Of a stretch of DNA of 64,000 nt, positions 26,451 through 35,125 are shown piece by piece. The notes beneath the pieces were generated by a model. It saw only the letters and a program-made list of their open reading frames with translations. It did not search any database and was not told where the DNA came from. The DNA comes from an uncultured Dorea sp. (GTDB lineage: Bacteria; Bacillota; Clostridia; Lachnospirales; Lachnospiraceae). Each line of letters begins with the position of its first letter. The first letter of the stretch is position 1. The stretch covers positions 281,011-345,010 of the forward strand of contig CAJTYU010000001.1 of the NCBI GenBank assembly GCA_910584095.1, read 5' to 3'. The position numbers and the translations under genes were made by a program.

Positions 26451-27326
26451 GTGACTACAAGATGGAACTCTGAATGCGTCAAATGCATGGCGCGCAAATT
26501 TTTAGGGGATTACCCGGAAACTGCCTCCGAAGCACAGCGGATGGAATATATGAAACGGGTTTTCTCGATCCTTTCCTCCGCCAAACCAGAGGAGGGCGCC
26601 CCAGTCGTTACCGATTACATCCTAAAACTCCAGAAGGAACTGTTCGGATATACCTTCGATTTCACAGAAATCAAGCAATCCTTTAACAAACTGATGCTGG
26701 AGCAGGAGGAAAAAATCGCCGCGGACATTCACAGCGCAGAAGATCCGCTCAGGCGGGCGGTTCAGTATGTAATGACTGGAAATTATATTGATTTCGGCGC
26801 TTTGGATAACGTGGACAGCCACAAATTATTCGAACTGCTGTCAAAAGCGGACCGTCAGGAAATTGACGAGAAAATATTCCGGGAACTCTGCGAAGACCTG
26901 AAAGACGCTCACAGACTGGCCTATATCACCGACAACTGCGGCGAGGTGGTTCTGGACAAGCTGCTGATTGGGGCAATCCAGTCCCGATTTCCTGACATCC
27001 ATGTAGACGTCATCGTCCGCGGCATGCCCGCCTTAAACGACGCCACCATAGAGGACGCCGTCCAGACCGGACTGGCTGATATTGCCAAGGTAACCGGAAA
27101 CGGAACCGGCATCACCGGCACCTACCTGCCTGCGATCTCTGAGGAAGCCCGTCAGATCATTTACAATGCCGACGTACTGATCTCAAAAGGACAGGGGAAC
27201 TTTGAAACGCTGCGGGGCTGCGGGCTGAACATCTACTACATATTCCTGTGCAAATGCCAGCTATTTACCAAACGTTTCCACAAAAAGCAGTATGAAGGGC
27301 TCCTCACCAATGAAAAATATTACTGA
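26451..27326 (+). CDS. DUF89 / ARMT1-like damage-control phosphatase family protein
   Basis: 291 aa. Starts with GTG after GGAAAGGAG (10-nt spacing). The N-terminal SECVKCMARKF Cys pair marks the prokaryotic DUF89 subgroup. The metal/phosphatase core is recognisable in YITDNCGEVVLDKLL (Asp-Asn-x-Gly-Glu), VRGMPALNDAT and ADVLISKGQGNFETL. Family members are metal-dependent phosphatases that remove damaged sugar phosphates or related metabolites; the substrate here is unknown. Preceded by a long structured leader. Its 3' end overlaps the convergent MATE gene by 7 bp. Confidence 0.88.
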   Translation: MTTRWNSECVKCMARKFLGDYPETASEAQRMEYMKRVFSILSSAKPEEGAPVVTDYILKLQKELFGYTFDFTEIKQSFNKLMLEQEEKIAADIHSAEDPLRRAVQYVMTGNYIDFGALDNVDSHKLFELLSKADRQEIDEKIFRELCEDLKDAHRLAYITDNCGEVVLDKLLIGAIQSRFPDIHVDVIVRGMPALNDATIEDAVQTGLADIAKVTGNGTGITGTYLPAISEEARQIIYNADVLISKGQGNFETLRGCGLNIYYIFLCKCQLFTKRFHKKQYEGLLTNEKYY

Positions 27327-28672
27327 TCCGCGGACACATACCGGAAAGCGATTGTAAACAGGATTCCTTTTATCACAGAGGACAGGGTCAGCGCCCACCA
27401 GATTCCCTGTAATCCCAGCGCCGTCCCGGAAAGCGCCAGTGCAAGAGGAATCCTCGCGCCGGTAAACAGGATACTGATCACGCTGCAGAGCTTCGTCCTC
27501 CCCAAACCGGACAGTGCGCCTACCGTCATGAGCTCCACGCACATAAAAGCTTCGCTGATCCCTATAATGACCAGATATCCTACTGATTCGCCGATCACTT
27601 CCGCCTCATGGAAAAAGATCTGCGAAATCGGCCGGGGAAAGCAAAGGAAGATAAAGGTGATCAAACCGCCCCACACCGCCGTCGTCCAAAAGGAGGCGCG
27701 ATAGCCCTTCCTTACCCGTTCCATCTGCCCGGCGCCGTAATTCTGGGCTGTAAACGCATTGATCGCCGCCGCAAAACCGTCCGCCGTATTCCATGACACG
27801 GCCTCCACCTGTCCGCCTACCCGCTGCACCGCCACGGCTCCCGGACCAAATGACGCCGCCATGCGCGCCAGCACCATAGAAATCATGCAATACACCGTTC
27901 CCTGTACTGCCGTCGGCGTTCCGATCCTGAACACTCCCCGGTAAAATCTTTTTTCTGTTAACTTCATCATACGGATTCCCGCCAGCGCCTGATATTCTCC
28001 CCCGCTTCTTCCCACCCTAAGGACCATCACCAGCATTACCACAAACTGCGCCGACACGGTAGCCGCAGCCGCGCCGTTCGCTTCCATTCTCGGAAATGGG
28101 CCGAGCCCAAGGATCAGCACCGGATCCAGCGCCATATTCAGCGCCAGTCCTATTCCATTTGCAAGAAGCGGCGTCCTTGAATCACCTTGCGCCGTATAGA
28201 GTCCGGTCAGCACCACCGTCAGATAGGAAAATATCACGAATCCGCAGGTAATCCGCATATAACCATGGGCATACCCCACCGCCTCGGCGTCTCCCAAATG
28301 AAACAACGCGACCAGCCCTTCTGTAAAGACGACGCAAAACAGGGCAAATACAATTCCAAATACCACGACAATCTGCAGCGCCGCTTTCGCAAACTCTCCG
28401 GCTTCCTCCTGTCTGCCCCGGCCAAACGCCTGAGCGGCATTGACCTGCCCTCCCATTCTTGCCAGAGAAGACAGTCCTTGTGACAGCCAGATATACATTC
28501 CGCCCACTCCGACTCCCGCCACAGCTTTTGATCCAAGCATCCCGATCCATGCCATATCCGTAATGCTGTAAACCGTATTTAAGAAAGACGACGCCATGAT
28601 CGGCACCGCCAGCGCAATAAGCGACCTTAAGATCGGCCCTTCTGTTAATGTAATCTGTCTGCTTTTCCCCAT
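27320..28672 (-). CDS. MATE-family efflux transporter
   Basis: 450 aa, twelve predicted hydrophobic helices in two pseudo-repeats (about 10-220 and 235-440). ITEGPI-type start followed by ALAVPIMASSFLNTVYSITD is typical of the DinF/NorM-like MATE group. Exchanges Na+ or H+ for cationic or other substrates; the substrate is unknown. AGAGGAAC lies before the ATG. The start is only 28 bp behind the stop of the UGA-containing small gene, suggesting cotranscription. Confidence 0.92.
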   Translation of the reverse strand: MGKSRQITLTEGPILRSLIALAVPIMASSFLNTVYSITDMAWIGMLGSKAVAGVGVGGMYIWLSQGLSSLARMGGQVNAAQAFGRGRQEEAGEFAKAALQIVVVFGIVFALFCVVFTEGLVALFHLGDAEAVGYAHGYMRITCGFVIFSYLTVVLTGLYTAQGDSRTPLLANGIGLALNMALDPVLILGLGPFPRMEANGAAAATVSAQFVVMLVMVLRVGRSGGEYQALAGIRMMKLTEKRFYRGVFRIGTPTAVQGTVYCMISMVLARMAASFGPGAVAVQRVGGQVEAVSWNTADGFAAAINAFTAQNYGAGQMERVRKGYRASFWTTAVWGGLITFIFLCFPRPISQIFFHEAEVIGESVGYLVIIGISEAFMCVELMTVGALSGLGRTKLCSVISILFTGARIPLALALSGTALGLQGIWWALTLSSVIKGILFTIAFRYVSADQ

Positions 28673-28700
28673 ATTGTTCCTCTTTTTCTGCCTGTATCTG

Positions 28701-29057
28701 CTATTCTAAATTGCCAAAATCCTGACGCCCGGCAGGATCGCCGCCACACTCCTCCGGCGGTTTCACCGCGAACCCATCCGTCTCAAACGTGCTGATCCAC
28801 GGATATTCCATATAACGTACTGCCGGCTGTCCGTAAACCTCCACACCCTCCGCCGGATAGTACACTCTGCCCAGCACGCTCTCGTCATAACAATAACCGT
28901 TCCCAGTATAATACAATTCATCCTTATCAGCAAACCCTACTGATATCTCCATGCGCGGAGGCGCGCATCAGCTCGTATACCGGATCACGTCAAGGACAAT
29001 ATCCCGATACCCTCTTTTGTTCAGATAAGAAATTGCATTTTCATTCAACTCTACCAT
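28701..29057 (-). CDS. Probable selenoprotein: small CC/Se-motif protein with in-frame UGA
   Basis: The frame opens at ATG 29057-29055 behind a strong AAAGGAG (9-nt spacing). It reads MVELNENAISYLNKRGYRDI and then VLDVIRYTS, meets TGA at 28970-28968, and continues without another stop as CAPPRMEISVGFADKDELYY to 28701 (118 codons). Reading UGA as selenocysteine gives TS-U-C-APPR, a U-C pair where small homologues have Cys-Cys. From memory this resembles a family named CC/Se motif (seleno)protein. The downstream ATG at 28952 has no ribosome site. A 7-bp hairpin begins at the UGA. The alternative is a nonsense mutation. Function unknown, presumably redox. selA/selB/selD are not in this window. 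Confidence 0.72.
28951..28968 (-). other. SECIS-like stem-loop directly at the in-frame UGA
   Basis: On the minus strand, ATGCGCG and CGCGCAT form a perfect 7-bp stem with a 4-nt CCTC loop. The first stem base is the A of the UGA codon. Bacterial SECIS elements lie immediately 3' of UGA inside the coding region, as here, but they vary greatly in sequence and this one is shorter than the E. coli type. Confidence 0.5.
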
Positions 29058-29094
29058 CGCTTCCCGCTCCTTTATGACATTGCAGCGCTTAAAA

Positions 29095-29119
29095 TTCCTG
29101 CGGGCATATCCCGCAGGAA
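29095..29119 (-). terminator. Terminator after the rubredoxin-glutamate synthase-like gene
   Basis: TTCCTGCGGG and CCCGCAGGAA form a perfect 10-bp stem; on the minus strand it is followed by TTTTAAG. It lies between that gene and the probable selenoprotein gene. Confidence 0.75.
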
Positions 29120-29126
29120 CCATTTT

Positions 29127-30530
29127 CTATGCATGTCTGATGTTAGTAAATTCAGAAATCTCCCTGCTGACCGTACACAAATCCTCCACCGTAAGATCAT
29201 GAATATCCTCATGTCCCGTAATTCTTGCAAATGTCTTGAGTTCTCCGGTACAGCAGTTCAAATAATTGGCCACCCTCTTTGCGGCCGCTTCCACATGGAG
29301 CCTGCTCCTTAACTCTTCATCCTGCGTCGCCACTCCTGCCGGACACATACCGGAGCCGCAGATCCGGTACTGCTGACAGGCTGCCGCAACCATTGCCGCC
29401 GAGGCGACTGCAACCGCGTCCGCCCCCATGGCAATTGCTTTCGCAAAGTCCGAAGAAACCCTGAGTCCTCCCGTGATTACAAGCTCAATGTCCGACTTCA
29501 CACTGTCCAGGTATTTTCTCGCGCGGTACAGAGCGTAAATCGTCGGAACGCTGGTGGAATCCCGAATAATGGCCGGCGATGCGCCCGTAGCGCCTCCTCT
29601 TCCATCTATCGTAATGAAATCCGGCTCCGCATATACTGCAAATTCCATATCCCTCTCGATTCTGCCCGCCGCTATCTTAATTCCTATCGGCCTCCCATCG
29701 CTTCTTGTACGGAGTTCCGATACCAGCGCCCTCAGATCTTCCCTCGTATTGATCCCCGGAAGCTTCGACGGACTGATAACGTCCTCTCCCAGCGGCTTAT
29801 TCCGGATCTTCGCAATCTCCGGCGTCACCTTGCTTCCCGGCAGATGGCCTCCCATTCCCGGCTTGGTTCCCTGCCCAATCTTGATCTCAATGGCGTCTGA
29901 GCTGCGGAGATTCTCCTCTGTCACGCTGTACTGATTCGGAACATATTCAAATATGTACCTGTAAGCCGCCGCCTTTTCCTCCGGCAGGATTCCTCCCTCG
30001 CCGCTGCACATGGCGGTCTTTGACATCGCGCTTCCCATTGCCAAAGCAGTCTTCGTTTCCTTTGACAACGCCCCAAAGGACATATGGGAAATATATACCG
30101 GCGTCCCAAGTATCATCGGCCTTTTGGCATGTTTGCCAATCACGGTCATAGTAGACACCGGCGCATGCTCGTCCAACGGCATAGGGTCAAGCTGCGCTCC
30201 GAGAATCAAGATATCATCCCAGTCCGGCATCCGCATCTGCGTACCCATCGCCTCAATGATACTCTTCCCGGTCACCGCCATTTCATGAATTTCCTTCATA
30301 TAGCGGTAATCCGCATCCGTTTTTCGGGTTTCCCTCGGATATTCCAGGGAAATTTCATCGCCCGCTTTCTCCCTTTCCGCCTCTGTCATTTCCGGCTCCT
30401 CCTTGGGTTCCAAGGGAACAAATTTATCCGCCGGCTGCCTGCACAAGGGACACTCCGGCAATTCTGAAAACTTCCTGCCTTCCTTCTCCTCATCGAAAAT
30501 ATATCCGCAGACACTGCATTTATAAACCAT
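29127..30530 (-). CDS. Rubredoxin-like domain fused to glutamate synthase-type FMN domain
   Basis: 467 aa. Residues 1-45 are a rubredoxin-like iron site (KCSVCGYIFDEE ... CPLCRQPADKF). The rest is the FMN-binding central domain of glutamate synthase (GltB-like). Visible motifs are MSFGALSKETKTALAMG, GTKPGMGGHLPGSKV, ITIDGRGGATGASP and CGSGMCPAGVATQD. No glutaminase or NADPH subunit is present, so it is a glutamate synthase-related oxidoreductase, probably receiving electrons through its own rubredoxin part. Substrate unproven. AAAGGAG lies before the ATG. Confidence 0.9.
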   Translation of the reverse strand: MVYKCSVCGYIFDEEKEGRKFSELPECPLCRQPADKFVPLEPKEEPEMTEAEREKAGDEISLEYPRETRKTDADYRYMKEIHEMAVTGKSIIEAMGTQMRMPDWDDILILGAQLDPMPLDEHAPVSTMTVIGKHAKRPMILGTPVYISHMSFGALSKETKTALAMGSAMSKTAMCSGEGGILPEEKAAAYRYIFEYVPNQYSVTEENLRSSDAIEIKIGQGTKPGMGGHLPGSKVTPEIAKIRNKPLGEDVISPSKLPGINTREDLRALVSELRTRSDGRPIGIKIAAGRIERDMEFAVYAEPDFITIDGRGGATGASPAIIRDSTSVPTIYALYRARKYLDSVKSDIELVITGGLRVSSDFAKAIAMGADAVAVASAAMVAAACQQYRICGSGMCPAGVATQDEELRSRLHVEAAAKRVANYLNCCTGELKTFARITGHEDIHDLTVEDLCTVSREISEFTNIRHA

Positions 30531-30570
30531 AGCTATATCTCCTTTTTATCTTTTGTATACCGCTGAAAAC

Positions 30571-31392
30571 TCAAATGCGCAAAATCATCTCCGACACAAG
30601 CGCCTCAAAAGAGTCCTTCACCTGATTCGCCGCCTCCTGAACCTCCCTATGATCCAATGGCTGGTCAAGGATTCCCGCCGCCATATTCGTCAAACAGGAA
30701 ATACCGCAGACACGAAGCCCCATATGCCGTGCCGCAATAGCCTCGCAGGCCGTGCTCATGCCAACCGCATCCGCTCCCAGTCCCCGGAACATCCGGATCT
30801 CTGCCGGGCTCTCATAATTTGGTCCCTGCCACTGCAGATACACGCCTCTTTTTACAGAAATCTTAAGCTCTCCGGCAATCTCTTCAATCTTTTCCTGTAT
30901 CTGTCTATCGTAAATCCTGCTCATATCCGGAAACCTAGTCCCCAGCTCTTCTATATTAGCGCCTCGTAATGGACTTGGAACAAACGCTGATATCTGATCT
31001 TCTATAATCATCAGATCACCCGGCTTATAATCCAGATTTACGCTGCCCGCCGCGTTAGTAAGAATCAGAGTCTTTGCTCCCAGCATGCCCATCAGCCGGA
31101 TCGGCATTACCACCTCTTCCATCTTATAGCCCTCGTAATAGTGTACCCGGCCTTTCATCACCACAACCGGCACGTCCTTAACATAGCCAAAGATGAATTT
31201 CCCTTCATGCCCGGCCACTGTAGATACCGGAAAACCTTCAATATCCGTATATTCCACTTCTGCCTTCACGTCAACCCTCTCGGCGAACCCTCCCAGACCG
31301 GAACCGAGAACCAGCGCCAGCTCTGGAACGAAATCTGTCTTTGTTCTGATTGCGGCAATCGCCGCCTCTAATCTTTTGTATCCTTCTTCCAT
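30571..31392 (-). CDS. Purine-nucleoside phosphorylase
   Basis: 273 aa, trimeric PNP/MTAP superfamily. Motifs: LVLGSGLGGFAE (phosphate loop), VAGHEGKF, LTNAAGSVNLDYKPGD, QGPNYESPAEIRM and GMSTACEAIAARHMG. Cleaves (deoxy)guanosine or inosine with phosphate in purine salvage. AGGAGG precedes the start. It is the first gene of a minus-strand group ending at the rubredoxin-glutamate synthase-like gene, 40 bp away. Confidence 0.93.
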   Translation of the reverse strand: MEEGYKRLEAAIAAIRTKTDFVPELALVLGSGLGGFAERVDVKAEVEYTDIEGFPVSTVAGHEGKFIFGYVKDVPVVVMKGRVHYYEGYKMEEVVMPIRLMGMLGAKTLILTNAAGSVNLDYKPGDLMIIEDQISAFVPSPLRGANIEELGTRFPDMSRIYDRQIQEKIEEIAGELKISVKRGVYLQWQGPNYESPAEIRMFRGLGADAVGMSTACEAIAARHMGLRVCGISCLTNMAAGILDQPLDHREVQEAANQVKDSFEALVSEMILRI

Positions 31393-31584
31393 AAATAATC
31401 CTCCTGTAAACTATCCTGCTTATTCCATTATAATCCATCTGCATCCCTTCTTCAATCTAATAAAACGAAAAAGCCTTTTATGTCATAAAGTACAAATTTT
31501 ATGTCATTTTCTTGATTTTGCTGTTCAAACTGTACACATTGCATTATAGTTATAGATAACCTAGACAAACAAGGAGGTAAAAGT

Positions 31585-34500
31585 ATGTTTAGCAAATTGT
31601 TCAGTCCCTTAAAAATTAAAAGCATGGAGTTAAAAAACAGGATAATCTTTCCTTCAATGGGGACCAAATTTGTAGGAAAAGAAAACTACGTAACCCAGAG
31701 ATTAATTGATTATCATATAGCGCGCACAAAAGGCGGGTGCAGCCTGAACATGGTTGAAGTAAGCGGCGTTCACAGTCCAAGCACCCCGAAAGGATTCCTC
31801 TCCATCAGCGAAGATAAATACATACCGGGTTTAAAACAGCTGACAGACGCCATTCATGCTGAAGGCGGCAAAGCCGGCGCCCAGCTCTGGCAGGGAAGCA
31901 TAGCTGTCGCAATAGATCAGACCGCCCAGATCTTTATGGCCAGCGATATGCAGTTTACACCGCAAATTATGCTTCCGGGAATCAAAAAGGAACAGATTCC
32001 AGAAATCATACAGTGCTATGCACAGGCTGCAAAACGAGCTGCAGCCGCGGGATTTGACTGCATTGAATTCCACTGTGCGCACACCTACCTTCCCCATTCT
32101 TTCCTTTCCGGCGGAATTAATCATCGTACTGATGAATACGGCGGTTCTCTCGAAAACCGCGCAAAATTTCCACTGGAATGTATCCGGGCTATACGCGGAC
32201 AGATCCCGGAAGATATGCCTCTTCTGATGAGAATCCCTGCGCATGATGATTATCTTGAAGGCGGACTGACCATTGAGGAAATTATCGAATTTTGTAAGCT
32301 TGCAAAGGATGCCGGAGTAGATGTGCTCGACGTTTCCCGCGGAAACGTTCTGTCTGCGGGCTTGAAATATGAAGTTCCCTCCATTGATATTCCAAATGCT
32401 TTTAATATTGATAACGCAGCAAGAATACGCCGGGAAACCGGTATGCCAACGATCGGCGTTGGAAGAATTAACACTGCTGAACTCGCAGAGCAGATATTGG
32501 AAGAGGACAAGGCTGATCTTGTGGTTATGGGCCGCGCCCAGCTTGTAGATCCTGATTTCTGCAAAAAAGCAAAAGCTGGAAATACCGAAGATATTGATTA
32601 CTGCGTAGGCTGTAATCAGGGATGCTACGACGGATTTGAAAATGTAAATTCTGAGCGCATTACCTGTCTCAGAAATCCGGCTCTTGGAAGAGAAACCGAG
32701 TGCGCCCTTACCATGGCAGAAGATCCAAAAACCGTACTGATTGCCGGAGCCGGAATCGCAGGTCTAGAAGCGGCGATCATTCTGAAGAAACGGAATCATA
32801 ACCCAATTCTCTGCGAAGCATCCGGCGTCTTGGGCGGCCAGTTCCTGATGGCCGGAACAATTCCGGGAAAATTTGAGCGGAAGAAAGCAATGATATCTAT
32901 GTGTGAAAAGGCAAAACGCCTAGGCGTAGATATTCGCATGAATACAAAAGTAACCCCCGAAATGATTGATGAAATACATCCCCATACCGTCGTCAATGCT
33001 GTCGGCGCCGAACCGATTATGCCCTCGGTTCCGGGTTCCGAAAAAGAATTTGTCGTAAGTTTCCACGATGTTCTGAACGGCAAAGTCAATGCAGCGGGAA
33101 ATATCGTAGTAGTCGGAGGCGGCCTCTTCGGCGTGGAAACAGCGCAATATATGTCTGAAAAGGGCGCCCATGTAACCATTCTGGAACCACAAAAGGAACT
33201 TTGCGCCGATATGGGAAGCATAAGAAAAATATGTATGACCGAGAGCATTTACACTGCAGGAATCAATCCGGTTACAAAGGTAAAAGTAACAGAAATCAAA
33301 GACCACATTATTGTTGGAAAACAAGGTAGAAAAACGGTAGAATTTCCATGCGACTACGTAATTTGGGCAGTCGGTACAAAGAAGCGGGACGGCAGTAAAC
33401 TTCAAAAGGCATGTTATGACCGCCACATCGGATATTATGAAGTCGGCGACGCGAGTATGCCGCGGCGCGCTCTGAACGCTGTCAGAGAAGCCTTTGACGC
33501 TGCTCTGATCTTTGACCGCGAAGACGAGCATGAATATGCTTCTAATCCGAAAAAGACTATTTTCCTTACAGGCGCTACCGGTACCATGGGACAGGAAACA
33601 CTAAAGCAGCTTCTTTCCAGAAATAACCGTTTTCAGGTACGCGCATTGGTTCTTCCTCTGGATAAGGACAAAGAGATCATCAAAAAATATGCTTGTCCTT
33701 CACTGGAAGTAATCTGGGGCGATATGGCGGACTATGACACAATAAAGAAGGGGGTAGACGGAGCCGATTACGTGCTTCATATCGGCGCTATGGTTTCTCC
33801 GGCAGCGGATGAGTATCCGGAAAAAACCCTATATACCAATATCGGCTCTACTCTGAATATTATCAAAGCAATCAAAGAACAGCCGGATCCGGACAAAGTA
33901 CATTTTGTATATATCGGTACGATTGCACTGACCGGCGGACGGACGGAACCGATTCACTGGGGAAGAGTAGGCGATCCGATTAATCCTTCTATTTTTGATT
34001 ATTACGCATTGTCCAAGGTATATTCAGAACTGGCTGTATTTGATTCCGGCTTAAAGCACTGGGTATCCATCCGCCAGAGCGGAATGCACCCTGTAGCAGA
34101 AGGCGCAGGCGATCAGCCGATTACCTTCCATCAGCCGCCAAATAATGTCCTAGAATGGAGCACCTCCATAGAATCTGGTATTTGCATGGCTAATATCTGT
34201 GAAAACTGGGTTCCTGAATCCTTCTGGAGAAAGGGATATAACCTAAGCAGCGGCGCAGGATACCGCCTGACAAACTGGGAAATTATGGATATTAGCCTGG
34301 GCGCGTTTGGAATCGGGCTGAAAGATTTATATGACGCAAATATGCTTGCGCAATATAACTTCCACGGGCACTTCTTCAGCGATAGTGACAAACTGAACGA
34401 CATCCTTCATTTCCGGTGTATTCCCGCAGAGCATTATTGGGGCGGCGTACGCGAAGAAATGAACAGAATGGCCGCAAATCCAATGATCCGCGCCATGTTC

Positions 34501-35052
34501 CCAACCGGCGAACAGATGAAAGCAAAAAATATAGAGATCGGCCGCAAACGGATGGGAACCTACTGGATGTTTGAAAACAATGAAGAAGACTGGATCAAAG
34601 CGTTCTTTGGTTCTCGCGAAAAGCAAAAAGCAATTAAAAATTGGGATGAATATGACCTTCATCATCCCAGTAAAGAAGTAACGTATCTCAACCACGGTTA
34701 TGACGAGGCAAAACCTTTGAAGGAGCTAACTCTGGAAGACTTAAAGAAAGCCGCCAAATTCCGCGGAGGCGAATGTCTGGCAGAAGAAATCCCGGATATT
34801 TATACGCCAATCAAATGGAGCTGCGCAGACGGCCATGAATTTTTCATGTCTGTAAATGCGGTTCTGCATGGCGGCCACTGGTGCCCCAAATGCCTGTCCC
34901 ACGAATGGAAATATGGACAGATCGCGAAGAAAAACCCATTCTATGCACAGGTATGGACGCCGCTTCACGGCGAGGGAGACGATTACGTTATTCCTATGGA
35001 ATACAGCGGATATGATATTGCCGAAGAATTAAAGGAAAAATTAGGCTTGTAA
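31585..35052 (+). CDS. Tripartite fusion: OYE-type ene-reductase, extended SDR and C-terminal zinc ribbon
   Basis: 1155 aa in one uninterrupted frame from ATG behind AAGGAGG. Residues 1-650 form an OYE/2,4-dienoyl-CoA-reductase-like unit: barrel with RTDEYGGSLENRAKF, Fe-S motif CVGCNQGC plus a fourth Cys near 359, and two dinucleotide folds (IAGAGIAGLEAA, VVGGGLFGVETAQ). Residues 655-1000 are an NAD-dependent epimerase-like SDR (FLTGATGTMGQE, catalytic YYALSK near 807). Residues 1070-1155 have WSCADGHEF ... HWCPKC, a zinc-ribbon pattern. It could couple C=C reduction to a ketone or alcohol step on one substrate (inference). Monocistronic, with a strong terminator. Confidence 0.85.
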   Translation: MFSKLFSPLKIKSMELKNRIIFPSMGTKFVGKENYVTQRLIDYHIARTKGGCSLNMVEVSGVHSPSTPKGFLSISEDKYIPGLKQLTDAIHAEGGKAGAQLWQGSIAVAIDQTAQIFMASDMQFTPQIMLPGIKKEQIPEIIQCYAQAAKRAAAAGFDCIEFHCAHTYLPHSFLSGGINHRTDEYGGSLENRAKFPLECIRAIRGQIPEDMPLLMRIPAHDDYLEGGLTIEEIIEFCKLAKDAGVDVLDVSRGNVLSAGLKYEVPSIDIPNAFNIDNAARIRRETGMPTIGVGRINTAELAEQILEEDKADLVVMGRAQLVDPDFCKKAKAGNTEDIDYCVGCNQGCYDGFENVNSERITCLRNPALGRETECALTMAEDPKTVLIAGAGIAGLEAAIILKKRNHNPILCEASGVLGGQFLMAGTIPGKFERKKAMISMCEKAKRLGVDIRMNTKVTPEMIDEIHPHTVVNAVGAEPIMPSVPGSEKEFVVSFHDVLNGKVNAAGNIVVVGGGLFGVETAQYMSEKGAHVTILEPQKELCADMGSIRKICMTESIYTAGINPVTKVKVTEIKDHIIVGKQGRKTVEFPCDYVIWAVGTKKRDGSKLQKACYDRHIGYYEVGDASMPRRALNAVREAFDAALIFDREDEHEYASNPKKTIFLTGATGTMGQETLKQLLSRNNRFQVRALVLPLDKDKEIIKKYACPSLEVIWGDMADYDTIKKGVDGADYVLHIGAMVSPAADEYPEKTLYTNIGSTLNIIKAIKEQPDPDKVHFVYIGTIALTGGRTEPIHWGRVGDPINPSIFDYYALSKVYSELAVFDSGLKHWVSIRQSGMHPVAEGAGDQPITFHQPPNNVLEWSTSIESGICMANICENWVPESFWRKGYNLSSGAGYRLTNWEIMDISLGAFGIGLKDLYDANMLAQYNFHGHFFSDSDKLNDILHFRCIPAEHYWGGVREEMNRMAANPMIRAMFPTGEQMKAKNIEIGRKRMGTYWMFENNEEDWIKAFFGSREKQKAIKNWDEYDLHHPSKEVTYLNHGYDEAKPLKELTLEDLKKAAKFRGGECLAEEIPDIYTPIKWSCADGHEFFMSVNAVLHGGHWCPKCLSHEWKYGQIAKKNPFYAQVWTPLHGEGDDYVIPMEYSGYDIAEELKEKLGL

Positions 35053-35063
35053 TTATTCATTAT

Positions 35064-35103
35064 AAAAGAGCAATCAGCTGGTTTAATCCCTGATTGCTCT
35101 TTT
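35064..35103. terminator. Bidirectional terminator
   Basis: AAAAGAGCAATCA and TGATTGCTCTTTT form a perfect 13-bp stem. It ends both the fusion gene (plus) and the fab operon (minus). Confidence 0.92.
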
Positions 35104-35125
35104 AATCCCATATATTTCGTTTTTA

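Noticed and set aside
28701..28952. 83-aa ORF as a separate gene starting at 28952
   Set aside because: It has no ribosome binding site and its sequence continues in frame upstream of the TGA to a well-formed start, so it is better read as the tail of the UGA-containing gene.
31831..33531. Long antisense ORFs across the 1155-aa fusion gene
   Set aside because: They mirror the codon pattern of the plus-strand gene, have atypical composition and no start signals.
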